In this document: positions 26,879-36,721 of the stretch, one piece after another
How the letters are laid out: the number at the start of each line of letters is the position of its first letter
Numbering within the stretch: the first letter of the stretch is position 1
DNA from: CAUZWH01 sp965224275
GTDB taxonomy: Bacteria > Pseudomonadota > Alphaproteobacteria > SHVV01
NCBI GenBank assembly: GCA_965224275.1
Contig: CBDCYR010000005.1
Location: 248,001-312,000, forward strand
DNA: 64,000 nt
Direction of reading: 5' to 3'
Made by a program: the position numbers and the translations under genes
The notes under the pieces: generated by a model
What the model was told of the DNA's origin: nothing
Seen by the model: the letters and a program-made list of their open reading frames with translations, nothing else
Databases searched by the model: none

Positions 26879-27820
26879 GTGGTCGACTACCTGGACAATC
26901 AAAACCTCATCTTCGAGCGTCGCGCTCTGCGCCAGCATCGTGAGCGCGCGAGTGGTCGTGATGACAACCCGTTAATCGCCGAAATCGCACTGCGGCTCGC
27001 TGATCGTCTGCTTGATGTCAAACGTGACTTCCCCTTGATGCTCGATATAGGCTTTCGCGGTGGCGAATGCGCCCGTGCGGCGCAAGCGACCAACCGCATC
27101 AAGCGGTTAATCCTGTGCGATCCTGCGTCCCACACCCTGCAATCCGCGGCAGTCGCCCAGGCCCACAAGGTTGTCGCCGACGAAGAGTTCCTCCCTTTCG
27201 CAGCTAAGAAATTCGATCTCATTACCAGCTCGCTGGCACTTCACTGGACCAACGACCTGCCAGGTACCCTCGCCCAACTCCAACGGTCGCTCAAACCTGA
27301 CGGACTTTTCCTCGCGGCGATGTTTGCTGGGGAGACCTTGTGCGAACTACGCGAGGTGTTGATCGAGGCCGAACTTGCCGAGCGCGGCGGCGCCAGTCCG
27401 CGGGTTTCGCCAATGATAGATATCGCCGATGCAAGTTCGCTTCTGCAGCGCGCCGGCTTCGCCTTGCCGGTGGTCGACACCGACACCTTGACCCTCACCT
27501 ACCCGAATGCGTTGGCGCTGATGGCCGATCTGCGGGCGATGGGCGAAACCAATGCCATGCGGGCGCGACGCCGCCATTTCACTCCCCGTTCGGTGTTGTT
27601 TAAGGCTACCGAACTCTACCACGCCCGCCACGGCCAACCCGATGGACGCATTCGGGCGACGTTTCAAATCGCTTATTTGACGGGCTGGAGTCCCGATCAA
27701 TCGCAGCAGCAGCCCATACGACCGGGTTCGGCTGTAAGCCGGCTGGCCGATGTGCTCGACACCGAGGAACACTCGGCCGGCGAAAAAGCCGAACCCGACA
27801 ACGGCGCCGGGCATTCCTGA
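26879..27820 (+). CDS. methyltransferase-domain protein, NDUFAF5-like
   Basis: The 313-residue protein resembles the mitochondrial complex I assembly factor NDUFAF5: IFERRALRQHRERA at the start, a SAM-fold core with LMLDIGFRGGECARA, ITSSLALHWTNDLPGTLAQLQRSLKPDG and a C-terminal ATELYHARHG. In mitochondria NDUFAF5 hydroxylates an arginine of NDUFS7; the bacterial role is inferred by analogy. The glycine-rich SAM loop is DIGFRGG rather than the usual GxGxG. GTG 26879 is the start. It converges on mutT. Confidence 0.85.
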   Translation: MVDYLDNQNLIFERRALRQHRERASGRDDNPLIAEIALRLADRLLDVKRDFPLMLDIGFRGGECARAAQATNRIKRLILCDPASHTLQSAAVAQAHKVVADEEFLPFAAKKFDLITSSLALHWTNDLPGTLAQLQRSLKPDGLFLAAMFAGETLCELREVLIEAELAERGGASPRVSPMIDIADASSLLQRAGFALPVVDTDTLTLTYPNALALMADLRAMGETNAMRARRRHFTPRSVLFKATELYHARHGQPDGRIRATFQIAYLTGWSPDQSQQQPIRPGSAVSRLADVLDTEEHSAGEKAEPDNGAGHS

Positions 27821-27828
27821 TCCGCGCC

Positions 27829-28227
27829 CTAGAGCAAATCGCGTAAAAGCGCGACCAGCGGCGCGTCAGCCGGCGGCATCGGATAGTTGCTCATTTCAAC
27901 CGGACGCACCCACTTCAACACCTGTCCCTCAACATTCCTCGCTACCCCGTTCCAGATGCGACAGACGAAAAGCGGCATTAGCAGGTGAAAGTCGTCATAG
28001 CTATGCGATGCGAAGGTGAGCGGCGCCAAACAGCTCTGCTCGATATCGATGTCGAGTTCTTCCTTAGCCTCGCGAATCACGGCGTGTTCAGGGATTTCAT
28101 GAGGCTCGACCTTGCCGCCCGGAAACTCCCATAGCCCGGCCATCGATTTCCCGGCAGGCCGTTGCGCGAGCAGGACCCGACCATCGCTATCGACCAATGC
28201 CAGCGCAACGACAAGCACCACCTTCAT
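27829..28227 (-). CDS. mutT: (d)NTP pyrophosphohydrolase, MutT-type Nudix
   Basis: A 132-residue Nudix protein with a complete Nudix box (about 37-59: GGKVEPHE, then REAKEEL). MutT-like enzymes clear oxidised nucleotides such as 8-oxo-dGTP. The MSNYPMPPADAPLV tail is also typical of MutT. It directly abuts the GNAT gene; argJ, GNAT and mutT form one minus-strand run. Confidence 0.9.
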   Translation of the reverse strand: MKVVLVVALALVDSDGRVLLAQRPAGKSMAGLWEFPGGKVEPHEIPEHAVIREAKEELDIDIEQSCLAPLTFASHSYDDFHLLMPLFVCRIWNGVARNVEGQVLKWVRPVEMSNYPMPPADAPLVALLRDLL

Positions 28228-28785
28228 TTACGCCGCCTGTAACAATTCGCGGGTAATGGTGTAACGCTGAATATTTCGGTGACCGCCGCGATGGGGCCAA
28301 TTCACTTCGGCCAAATTCGTTTTCTCGAAACCGAGCTTCTCCAACACGCGCAGAGACGCCCGATTTTCACGAAAAGCACCGGCAACAATTTGCGTCACGC
28401 CGTGGTCGTCAAATGCAAAGCCTAGCAGCGCACGCGCGGCTTCGGTGGCATAGCCACGCCCCCAATAGGGCTTGCCGATCCAGAAGCCGAGTTCGACACC
28501 CTCATCAATATGCGCCGGTGCCAGACCGATCGCGCCAACCACCGACCCTCGTTCGGCAGTTGTAATTACGAACGCCGTTTCCTCAGCGGCAACGTCGATC
28601 ACCGATGCCAGCCATTGCTCGGCGTCGATCGCAGTATAGGGGTGCGGAATCCGCCCGGTTTGCTTTGCCACTTCCCAGTCGCTCGCCAGCGCCGCGATCG
28701 ATCCCACATCCTCGCGATTGGGACGGCGCAGGCGTAGGTTTTGCGTTGCGATAACAGTGTCGGCGGCTGCTTGCGGGACCATCAC
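28228..28785 (-). CDS. GNAT family N-acetyltransferase, RimJ/RimL-like
   Basis: The 185-residue protein has the RimJ/L layout: LRLRRPNREDVGSIAALASDWEV at the N-terminus, IGLAPAHIDEGVELGFWIGKPYWGRGYATEA (in part) with the acetyl-CoA loop GRGYA, and RENRASLRVLEKLGFEKT. These acetylate N-termini of ribosomal proteins or small molecules. It overlaps argJ by 4 bp and abuts mutT. Confidence 0.9.
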   Translation of the reverse strand: MMVPQAAADTVIATQNLRLRRPNREDVGSIAALASDWEVAKQTGRIPHPYTAIDAEQWLASVIDVAAEETAFVITTAERGSVVGAIGLAPAHIDEGVELGFWIGKPYWGRGYATEAARALLGFAFDDHGVTQIVAGAFRENRASLRVLEKLGFEKTNLAEVNWPHRGGHRNIQRYTITRELLQAA

Positions 28786-30017
28786 GATCGATAGTCGGAA
28801 TTGATCGAGACGTAGCCGTGCGTCAGATCACACGTCCACGCGGTAAAGCGCCCGCGGCCGACGCCGACATGCACCGTAATCTCGATCTGCCGTCGCTTCA
28901 TGTACCGCGCGGCTTTCTCCTCGGTGTAGGTCGCAACCTGTTCTCCGTCGCGCGCGACCGCAATGTCGCCGAAATCGATTGCCAATCGATCCCTATCAGC
29001 CTGCTCTCCGGCCTTGCCAACAGCCATCACAATACGGCCCCAATTTGGGTCTTCGCCGGCAATTGCCGTTTTGACCAGCGGCGAGTTGGCAATCGCCATC
29101 GCAATGTTACGCGCCGCTTTCTTATTCTCGGCGCCGCGAATTCTGATCTCTACAAACTTGCTGGCGCCCTCGCCATCGCGAACGATTTGGTGGGCCAGAT
29201 CGAGCATCAAGTCCGTCAACGCGTCGCGAAATCCGGCCAGGTCCGGTTCAGCCGACGATGTGACCGGCGCGTGGCGGGCGCGTCCGGTGGCGAATACAAG
29301 CGCCGTGTCGCTCGTCGATGTATCCCCATCGACCGTGATCGCATTGAACGTCTTGTCGTTGGCATCACGAAGCAGTCGACGGAGCACCGCAGCTGGAATC
29401 GCCGCATCGGTAAAGACAAATGCCAGCATCGTTGCCATATCCGGCGCGATCATTCCCGACCCTTTGGCGATACCCGCCAATCGCACGTTGGTCCGCCCAA
29501 TCTTGGCGTAGCGGACCGCGCCTTTGGCAAACGTATCGGTGGTACCGATCGCTTCAGCTGCGTGTTTCCACCCCGTGGGCTTCAGCTTTGCATGCGCACC
29601 GGGCAGCGCCCCGACGATCTGCGCCGCGGACAGCGGCTCACCGATCACTCCGGTCGATGCGATCATGACCTCGGTTTCAGCGCAGCCGCTTAAACCGCGC
29701 ATGCAGCGCACGGTCTCCGCGACGGTCTGTCGACCGGCACGCCCGGTAAACGCGTTCGCATTGCCCGCGTTTACGACCAGGCACCGCCCAACGCCTCCGC
29801 GCACCGCCTGTTGGCACCACTCGACAGGCGCAGACGCGGTTTTCGAGCGCGTGAACACACCCGCAACCGTGGTCCCGGGCGCGGTCTGCGCCACCAAGAG
29901 ATCGCGCCGGCCGCGATAGCGCAAACCCGCCGCACAACTGGCAATCTGGACCCCCGGAATCACCGGGAGTCGGGGAAACGACTTGGGCGCAAGCGGAGAT
30001 CGCTTAATCTTTGCCAT
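28782..30017 (-). CDS. argJ: bifunctional ornithine acetyltransferase / N-acetylglutamate synthase
   Basis: ArgJ recycles the acetyl group in arginine synthesis. The protein (411 residues from ATG 30017) has the self-cleavage region KGSGMI (185-190) and DMATMLAF, with Thr196 as the expected nucleophile, plus VVNAGNANAFTG and the C-terminal DLTHGYVSINSDYRS. ATG 30017 matches the common N-terminus; a longer frame adds an Arg-rich stretch. It is divergent from secA. Confidence 0.96.
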   Translation of the reverse strand: MAKIKRSPLAPKSFPRLPVIPGVQIASCAAGLRYRGRRDLLVAQTAPGTTVAGVFTRSKTASAPVEWCQQAVRGGVGRCLVVNAGNANAFTGRAGRQTVAETVRCMRGLSGCAETEVMIASTGVIGEPLSAAQIVGALPGAHAKLKPTGWKHAAEAIGTTDTFAKGAVRYAKIGRTNVRLAGIAKGSGMIAPDMATMLAFVFTDAAIPAAVLRRLLRDANDKTFNAITVDGDTSTSDTALVFATGRARHAPVTSSAEPDLAGFRDALTDLMLDLAHQIVRDGEGASKFVEIRIRGAENKKAARNIAMAIANSPLVKTAIAGEDPNWGRIVMAVGKAGEQADRDRLAIDFGDIAVARDGEQVATYTEEKAARYMKRRQIEITVHVGVGRGRFTAWTCDLTHGYVSINSDYRS

Positions 30018-30192
30018 GACTGTTCTGTTTCTTGAATGGCGCCCGGCGCGGCGCCCAATGCTACAACGGGTGCCGCGCGCCGAGAACAAGTTCACGGGAG
30101 GTTCCGTTGACAGACCCTCCAGGGGACCTTATCTCTCGACCTAGGGCTACGCCGAGCGCGCGACTCGAGCCTGACCGACTTCGGAGACGATA

Positions 30193-32931
30193 ATGTTTGG
30201 GAATCTTGCCAAGAACCTGTTTGGCACGACCAACGAGCGTGAAGTTAAGCGCCTGCACAAGCCGGTCGAAGCGATTAACGCCTTGGAACAGGAAATACAG
30301 GCGTTATCGGAAGACGCCCTACGAGCGAAAACCGATGAACTCCGTCAACGTCTTTCCGAGGGCCAAACTCTCGACGACATTCTGATTGAAGCGTTTGCGG
30401 TCGTCCGCGAAGCTGCGCGACGCGCTCTTGGAGAGCGCCCGTTCGATGTTCAGTTGATGGGCGCCATGGTCCTTCACCAAGGCACGATCGCCGAGATGAA
30501 AACCGGCGAGGGCAAAACGCTGGTTGCCACCATGCCGGCATACCTCAACGCGCTGGAGGGCCGGGGCGTCCACATTGTCACGGTCAACGACTACCTCGCT
30601 CAACGCGATGCCGAGTGGATGGGCCGGGTTTACTCTGTGCTCGGGCTCTCTTGCGATTGCATCGTCCATGGCCTGACAGATGACGAGCGCCGGGCGGCCT
30701 ACGCGGCCGACATCACCTACGGGACGAACAATGAGTTCGGCTTCGACTATCTCCGCGACAATATGAAGTTTGATCTCGAAACGATGGTACAGCGCGACTT
30801 CAACTACGCGATCGTCGACGAAGTTGACTCGATCCTGATCGATGAAGCGCGGACACCGCTGATCATCTCGGGCCAGGCCGAGGACAGCTCAGAACTCTAC
30901 ACAACCCTCGACAAATATATTCCCAAGCTGGTCGACGAGGACTACGAGAAGGACGACAAGTCGCGAACCGTTGCGCTCACCGACCATGGCGTCGAGCACA
31001 TGGAACAGCTCCTCGCCGAGACCGAACTTATGAAAGGCGAAAGCCTATATGACATCCTGAATGTCGCGGTCCTGCACTACGTTAATCAGGCGCTACGCGC
31101 CCACAAGCTATTCCAGGCCGATATCGACTACATCGTCAAAGACGACCGTGTAATTATTATCGACGAGTTTACCGGTCGCATGATGGAGGGCCGTCGCTAC
31201 TCCGAAGGACTGCACCAGGCCCTGGAGGCGAAAGAAGGGGTTGAGATCCAGCAAGAGAACCAGACGCTGGCGTCAATCACCTTCCAGAACTATTTCCGGC
31301 TCTACCCCAAACTTGCCGGTATGACCGGCACGGCCGTGACCGAAGCCGGCGAATTCGCTGAGATCTACAAGCTCGAAGTTACGGAGATACCGACCAATCA
31401 GCCGATGGTCCGTGACGATAGCGATGATGAGGTCTATCGCACGGGCGATGAAAAATTCGCCGCGGTTATCGAGCTTATTGAGGAAGCTCACGGGCGGGGT
31501 CAGCCCCTCCTCGTAGGCACGGTTAGTATCGAAAAATCGGAGCACCTGGCAGCTCTCCTTAAGCAGAAAAAGATTCCCCACAACGTGCTCAACGCGCGCT
31601 ACCACGAACAGGAAGCCTTCATTATTGCGCAGGCCGGGCGTGTTGGCGGGGTGACGATCGCGACCAACATGGCTGGGCGCGGCACCGACATTCAGCTCGG
31701 CGGCAATTTGGAAATGCGGATTCGCCAGGAAGCCGACAGCATCGACGACGAGACCAAACGCGCTGCGAAGATCGATCAGATCAATAAGGAAGTCGCCGAA
31801 GAAAACGAAAAAGTCCTGGCCGCCGGGGGTCTCTATGTGGTCGGAACTGAGCGTCACGAGAGCCGGCGCATCGATAACCAGTTGCGTGGCCGCTCGGGCC
31901 GCCAAGGGGACCCGGGGAAATCAAAGTTCTTCGTGTCCCTGGAAGACGACCTCATGCGGATTTTCGGATCCGAACGAATGGACACGATGCTTCGAAAACT
32001 TGGCCTCGAGGAAGGCGAGGCAATCGTTCATCCGTGGATCAATAAGGCGCTTGAAAAAGCGCAGCAGAAGGTCGAGGCGCGGAACTTTGATATCCGCAAG
32101 AACCTTCTCAAGTTTGACGATGTGATGAACGATCAACGCAAGGTCATCTACGACCAGCGCAAAGAAATCATGTCGGCAACCGACGTATCGGAAGTATGTG
32201 GCGACATGCGCAGCGAAGTTGTGACTGGATTGGTTGCCCGCTTCGTCCCCGAAAAAGCATATGCCGAGCTGTGGGAACTCGATCCGCTCGAACTGGAAGT
32301 CGCGCGTATTTTCCATCTCGATCTTCCGATCAACGACTGGGGCAAGGAAGAAGGGATCGCCGACGAAGAGATCCGCGAACGCATTGAAAGCGCGGTCGAA
32401 CGACGCATGGCAGAGCGCGCCGCCAATTACGGTATCGATATCTGGCGCTTGGTCGAAAAAAGTCTGGTCCTGCAGGTGCTAGACCAGGTGTGGAAAGATC
32501 ACCTGTTATCGCTCGACCACCTGCGCCAGGGAATCGGACTTAGAGCTTATGCCCAACGCGACCCGCTGAACGAATACAAGCGCGAAGCATTCGATATGTT
32601 CGAGTTGATGCTGGGGGGCTTGCGCGAGCAGGTGACACTAATCCTGGCGCATATCGAACTGCAGGTGCAGCCTGAGCAGGAGTTGGCGATTCCAACCCCT
32701 CGCGGACCGCGCGGAGATAACATTCAGGCGATACATACCGATCCCACGACCGGCGAGAATGAGTTTGCCAACAATGACGCAGCGGCCGTTTCCGCCACTG
32801 CGATCCGACGAAAAGCCGCTGCACAGCTCGACCCCGGAGATCCCGCGACTTGGGGTCGGGTGGCACGCAACGCCCCGTGCCCCTGTGGATCAGGTAATAA
32901 GTACAAACGTTGCCACGGCAAGACCGATTGA
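30193..32931 (+). CDS. secA: preprotein translocase ATPase SecA
   Basis: SecA drives secretory proteins through SecYEG. The 912-residue length and full set of motifs match: Walker A MKTGEGKT near 102-109, DEVDSILIDEARTPLIISG, TGRMMEGRRYSEGLHQALEAKE (in part), NMAGRGTDI, RRIDNQLRGRSGRQGDPG and the C-terminal zinc motif CPCGSGNKYKRCHG that binds SecB and lipids. Start is the ATG at 30193. The gene next to it, xerD, converges. Confidence 0.98.
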   Translation: MFGNLAKNLFGTTNEREVKRLHKPVEAINALEQEIQALSEDALRAKTDELRQRLSEGQTLDDILIEAFAVVREAARRALGERPFDVQLMGAMVLHQGTIAEMKTGEGKTLVATMPAYLNALEGRGVHIVTVNDYLAQRDAEWMGRVYSVLGLSCDCIVHGLTDDERRAAYAADITYGTNNEFGFDYLRDNMKFDLETMVQRDFNYAIVDEVDSILIDEARTPLIISGQAEDSSELYTTLDKYIPKLVDEDYEKDDKSRTVALTDHGVEHMEQLLAETELMKGESLYDILNVAVLHYVNQALRAHKLFQADIDYIVKDDRVIIIDEFTGRMMEGRRYSEGLHQALEAKEGVEIQQENQTLASITFQNYFRLYPKLAGMTGTAVTEAGEFAEIYKLEVTEIPTNQPMVRDDSDDEVYRTGDEKFAAVIELIEEAHGRGQPLLVGTVSIEKSEHLAALLKQKKIPHNVLNARYHEQEAFIIAQAGRVGGVTIATNMAGRGTDIQLGGNLEMRIRQEADSIDDETKRAAKIDQINKEVAEENEKVLAAGGLYVVGTERHESRRIDNQLRGRSGRQGDPGKSKFFVSLEDDLMRIFGSERMDTMLRKLGLEEGEAIVHPWINKALEKAQQKVEARNFDIRKNLLKFDDVMNDQRKVIYDQRKEIMSATDVSEVCGDMRSEVVTGLVARFVPEKAYAELWELDPLELEVARIFHLDLPINDWGKEEGIADEEIRERIESAVERRMAERAANYGIDIWRLVEKSLVLQVLDQVWKDHLLSLDHLRQGIGLRAYAQRDPLNEYKREAFDMFELMLGGLREQVTLILAHIELQVQPEQELAIPTPRGPRGDNIQAIHTDPTTGENEFANNDAAAVSATAIRRKAAAQLDPGDPATWGRVARNAPCPCGSGNKYKRCHGKTD

Positions 32932-32951
32932 TCGGCGCCACCCTCGGCTGG

Positions 32952-33899
32952 TCAAGTCTCTTCCGATAGCGGGTGGTGAGCCCGAACCAACTGCCGCAAG
33001 CGTGCCTCCAATACATGGGTATAGATCTGAGTCGTGCTGATATCGGCGTGACCAAGCATCTGTTGTACCGATCTTAGATCGGCACCGCGCGACAGCAGGT
33101 GGGTGGCGAATGCATGGCGCAATACGTGCGGTGAAACACTCGCCGGTGAAATCCCGCAATCGCCCGCCAGCGACTTGAGCAGTTGATGAAAACGCTGCCG
33201 GGTTAGGTAACCGCTACGGCCGCGCGAGGGAAACAGCCACGGTGACTGGCCGGCCCGGCCGAGGAAATGTTCGCGGATCGAAAGGTATTGGAGAACCGAA
33301 TCCCGCGCGCTGTCGCTCAGTGGCACGACCCGTTCTTTGCCCCCCTTGCCACGGACCATGACAAAACGGTCATCCTTGCGAAAGGCCGACAACGGTAGCC
33401 CCACCAACTCAGAAACTCGCAAGCCGGTGGCATAAAGCACATCGAGGAGCGCCAGCAAGCGAACGCCCTCGGGACTGGCCTGCTTACGCGCCGCCGCGAG
33501 CAAGTCGTCGACCTGCGTTTCCGATAGTAATTTTGGTAGGGAACGTGTCCGGCGCGGTCCATCGAGAGCGGCCGCCGGATTATCGGTTCGGAGGCCCTCG
33601 GTATACAAAAAAGCAAACAGCTGCCGCAGCGCCGCCAGGCGGCGGGCCGTTGTCGATGACGCCATCCCGCGATCAACGAGGCTTTTGATGTAGCGCCGAA
33701 GCAAATTCGAATCGAGGCTTCGGAAGTCGGCTTTGCGGCGTTCGGCAAACGCCATGCAGTCAAGCAAGTCCTGGCGATAAGCGGCAAGTGTTGCAGGGGA
33801 CGCGCCGCGTTCCGCGGCCATCATCTCGAGAAAAAGCTCAAGATCCTTCGACACCAAGGTCGATACCGTCCTCGCGGTCGAGGTGGCGGTGCGCGCCAC
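32952..33899 (-). CDS. xerD: tyrosine recombinase XerD
   Basis: XerD with XerC resolves chromosome dimers at dif during division. The protein has an N-terminal SAM-like domain and a catalytic domain with the full set of residues: Arg in ATGLRVSEL, HVLRHAFATHLL (His and Arg), LGHADISTTQIYTHV (His and the nucleophilic Tyr). GTG 33899 has GGGGA 7 nt upstream; the frame is open 15 bp further to a TTG. The neighbourhood is housekeeping, so it is not a phage integrase. No dif site is apparent nearby. Confidence 0.93.
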   Translation of the reverse strand: MARTATSTARTVSTLVSKDLELFLEMMAAERGASPATLAAYRQDLLDCMAFAERRKADFRSLDSNLLRRYIKSLVDRGMASSTTARRLAALRQLFAFLYTEGLRTDNPAAALDGPRRTRSLPKLLSETQVDDLLAAARKQASPEGVRLLALLDVLYATGLRVSELVGLPLSAFRKDDRFVMVRGKGGKERVVPLSDSARDSVLQYLSIREHFLGRAGQSPWLFPSRGRSGYLTRQRFHQLLKSLAGDCGISPASVSPHVLRHAFATHLLSRGADLRSVQQMLGHADISTTQIYTHVLEARLRQLVRAHHPLSEET

Positions 33900-33918
33900 T
33901 GTGACTATCCCCAAACCG

Positions 33919-35787
33919 TTACGGTAAATGGACCATCGCCGCTTCGACCGCTATCTGACGCGCCGCATCATCGAGATTGACACGTCTCAGCGCCGCGATG
34001 ATTTCAGCCAGGACGATTGGCTCTGCTGTTGCCGGGCCGCCCTCGCCGAGCGCTAGCATTGCGAACAGAACAGTCGCGCCAACCTCGCCGGAAAGCGACG
34101 CAGAACGTAGGTGAATCCAGAGGCCTGCCGCAGGTATCGAGGTTGATACGGTGAGTGATCCTTGAAAAAGTGGCGGCCACACTGTGTCGGGTATTTCGAA
34201 ATCGAGGGCCGCCAACAGGGTTAGAATCAGCTCCACCTGCTTGGCGCGGGCACCTTCGAGTCCATCAAGCGCACCCATCCCTTGCAGCCAGGGGCCCAAT
34301 ATGCCTATGCCGTCCCAACCCTGCTGGTAGCGGGGGTCTCGAAGGAACGGCAACGGCCACAACCTAAGGACGGCGAGTGCCGCGTCTGCATTGCCCGGGC
34401 TCGCGCTCGCCTGCACCATGGCAAACCACCGCTGCGCCGTCGCGATGTCGCCGGCCGTGTATAGCGCGCGCACTGCGTCGATCGCGAACCAGGCAAGCTC
34501 AGGCGTTGGTTCAAGTGCTTGGAGCGACGGAAGGCTTACGCGAACGGCGGTTGCATAGGACCCCCGCTCGTGGGCAAGGCGCCAGGCTAGTGCCAACGCT
34601 TCGGCACGTGCCGTCGGTACTTCCTGGATTTGACCGACCTGGTAAAGCAGTGCGTTGGTACGCGGCGCGGTAAGTTGTTTGAGGGCCGTCGGCGCGTCCG
34701 CTAACTCTTCGGGCGCGAATGTTACGCTGCGATAGATCTCTGCAAGCAAAGCTGCGTCCAACGCGCCGGCCGCTTCGGCGCGTTCGGCCGCTGCCAGGCG
34801 CAGATCCAGATCAGCATTGGGTGAGCGGCCGATCGCCGCCAATATGCCCGGCGACGCGCCGGCAATCGCATCGACGGGAACCGGCAAGCGCGCAGTTTTC
34901 ATCATCGCGATGTGAAGCGGGGTTGGATCGAGCAGGCTTTCGAGGGATAGTCCACGATTGCCGGACAGGACACCGAGCAGCGTAAAGAACGGCGGGTCGT
35001 CTTCGCCCAGATCGCGCAGGAGATCCGCTGCAAATGCGGCTTGTTCATGCGCCCCACTAAGAGCCCGGCAAAAGGCCAACCCCTTGACCCAGTAAGACAC
35101 CTCCGGTGCCTCCCCAACGAGGGCTTGAAAGTCCGCACATGCGCCGGCGGTATCTCCGGACAGCAACAGCCCATCAACTTTGGCCCGCGACACGCGCTGA
35201 TCGGAGAAGTTGGCCGGCGCAAGGTTCATAAGCGCGTTAACCGACACGGTATCTCCTGCCGCAGCCAGCCGCTCAACGCGAAGGCCGAGAAGACTCTGCG
35301 CTGTGGCGGCGCCACCGGGCACGCGGGCGCGGGTTAGCAATAGGCGGCGGGCCAGACCTTGCATCGCGGGCGATGTTGTCGCCACCGGCAGCCGAGGAAG
35401 CAGTTTTTCGACCAGCGAGCGGGCAATACCTTGCCACATGTCGACGCCCAATCCACCGTCCGCGTCGTCGAGTAGCCCAGCCGAAGAGACATCGACCGCG
35501 GCAAGCGACTGCACCTGAATCGCGTCTGGCGCCGCCTCGGGAATAGCGCCTTCGGTTGCCTTAGGCGGCGCTGGTTCCGATTGCACAACTGGTTGGCCGG
35601 GGCGCAAGCGAGTCGGCTTCTGTCCGCCTACGGGATCCTGTTTCTTGAGCAACTTAACCGGGGGCCCCACCGGATTCTGTGCCGCAACCGGGTGGGCAAA
35701 CCCGACCACCCAGCCGACCGCAACAACCAAGACCGCCGTCATTGCAATGCTGCCATACAGGGTGGATTTACGACTCTGAGGCGCCAT
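33919..35787 (-). CDS. unrecognised envelope protein, helical-repeat-like
   Basis: A 622-residue protein that I do not recognise. Near its N-terminus it has one hydrophobic segment (AMTAVLVVAVGWVVGFAHPVAA) ending like a signal peptide, then a Pro-rich stretch, and about 500 residues of Ala/Leu-rich helical sequence with TPR-like spacing (for example LLLSGDTAGACADFQALVGE). It is probably exported and a protein-interaction scaffold (inference). It sits between xerD and a small membrane peptide, on the strand of xerD. ATG 35787 avoids overlap with the small gene; frames from 35826 or 35838 are also open. Confidence 0.75.
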   Translation of the reverse strand: MAPQSRKSTLYGSIAMTAVLVVAVGWVVGFAHPVAAQNPVGPPVKLLKKQDPVGGQKPTRLRPGQPVVQSEPAPPKATEGAIPEAAPDAIQVQSLAAVDVSSAGLLDDADGGLGVDMWQGIARSLVEKLLPRLPVATTSPAMQGLARRLLLTRARVPGGAATAQSLLGLRVERLAAAGDTVSVNALMNLAPANFSDQRVSRAKVDGLLLSGDTAGACADFQALVGEAPEVSYWVKGLAFCRALSGAHEQAAFAADLLRDLGEDDPPFFTLLGVLSGNRGLSLESLLDPTPLHIAMMKTARLPVPVDAIAGASPGILAAIGRSPNADLDLRLAAAERAEAAGALDAALLAEIYRSVTFAPEELADAPTALKQLTAPRTNALLYQVGQIQEVPTARAEALALAWRLAHERGSYATAVRVSLPSLQALEPTPELAWFAIDAVRALYTAGDIATAQRWFAMVQASASPGNADAALAVLRLWPLPFLRDPRYQQGWDGIGILGPWLQGMGALDGLEGARAKQVELILTLLAALDFEIPDTVWPPLFQGSLTVSTSIPAAGLWIHLRSASLSGEVGATVLFAMLALGEGGPATAEPIVLAEIIAALRRVNLDDAARQIAVEAAMVHLP

Positions 35788-35806
35788 TTTCTCAGTCAGG
35801 CAATAG

Positions 35807-35947
35807 CTATTTGGGGAACCGGTCATTGGGGATGACATGCTCTACCTGCGCACTCGGCGGCGGTATGTCCCATGTTGCTAAGAAGGCGAATCCGCCAACA
35901 ATAGCGATGAGAACGATGAGGAGGATAACGATTGGAGTTCGTGACAT
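35807..35947 (-). CDS. 46-residue membrane peptide, unknown function
   Basis: From ATG 35947 a 46-residue peptide has one membrane segment (PIVILLIVLIAIVGGFAFLA) and a short C-terminus WDIPPPSAQVEHVIPNDRFPK-like with conserved-looking Trp-Asp-Ile-Pro. From memory, similar peptides lie beside the xerD/aroK genes in related bacteria. It ends 19 bp before the start of the large envelope protein, so the pair may be cotranscribed. A longer frame to 36043 has no supporting features. Confidence 0.6.
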   Translation of the reverse strand: MSRTPIVILLIVLIAIVGGFAFLATWDIPPPSAQVEHVIPNDRFPK

Positions 35948-36118
35948 GCGGACCGGCGCCAGAGCTATGCGCCGCGAGAAAGCTATGCGCCAGTTGGTAT
36001 GATAGACTTGGTTTGTGGCGAAGTTGGGGCAGTCTATCGGCATGCCGATTCCCTTTCAACGACCGCTCGTTCATATCGTTGGCGACAAAAATGCTTGATT
36101 AGCGGGTAGAATTCAACA

Positions 36119-36706
36119 ATGGTTACCAAAACCAAGGCCCTTAAGCGCACGCTCGTCCTGGTCGGCTTAATGGGTGCCGGGAAAAGCTCTATCGGTCGTC
36201 GATTGGCGATCCGCCTGGGCGCCGAATTCGTCGATGCCGACCTCGAAATCGAACAAGCAGCGGGCTGTTCGATCGAGGATATTTTCACCCTCCACGGAGA
36301 AACGGCGTTCCGCGACGGCGAGCGGCGGGTGATCAATCGATTGCTCAAAAGAGCGCCGCATGTTCTCGCAACTGGAGGCGGCGCTTTTATGTGTGAGGAA
36401 ACCCGCGAAACAATCCGCAGCTGCGGATTCTCGATCTGGCTCCGTGCCGACATTGATGTCCTTCTTCGTCGCGTGCAGCGTCGTAATGATCGACCGCTCC
36501 TCAAAGACGATGATCCCAGAGAAGTTCTTGAGAGGCTGATTGCCGAACGCTATCCGGTCTATGGCGAAGCGGATCTCATCGTCGACACCACCGACGCACC
36601 GCATTCGACCGTCGTTAATGAGATCCTTGAATGCATCCGATCGTTGCCCGATGCTGAGAATCTACTGGGCAAGGGGCTTCTGACCGATACCCGCGCCCTC
36701 GCATAA
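36119..36706 (+). CDS. aroK: shikimate kinase
   Basis: AroK phosphorylates shikimate in aromatic amino acid synthesis. The 195-residue protein has the P-loop GLMGAGKSSIG (16-26), the substrate-binding DADLEIE and FRDGERRV blocks, ATGGGAF, and the lid region RNDRPLL. ATG 36119 is the start. aroB follows after about 15 bp, so the two form an operon. Confidence 0.95.
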   Translation: MVTKTKALKRTLVLVGLMGAGKSSIGRRLAIRLGAEFVDADLEIEQAAGCSIEDIFTLHGETAFRDGERRVINRLLKRAPHVLATGGGAFMCEETRETIRSCGFSIWLRADIDVLLRRVQRRNDRPLLKDDDPREVLERLIAERYPVYGEADLIVDTTDAPHSTVVNEILECIRSLPDAENLLGKGLLTDTRALA

Positions 36707-36721
36707 AAGATCGTAGTGGCA

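Noticed and set aside
28818..29693. 291-codon frame opposite argJ
   Set aside because: Antisense to a complete ArgJ with all motifs; no independent support.
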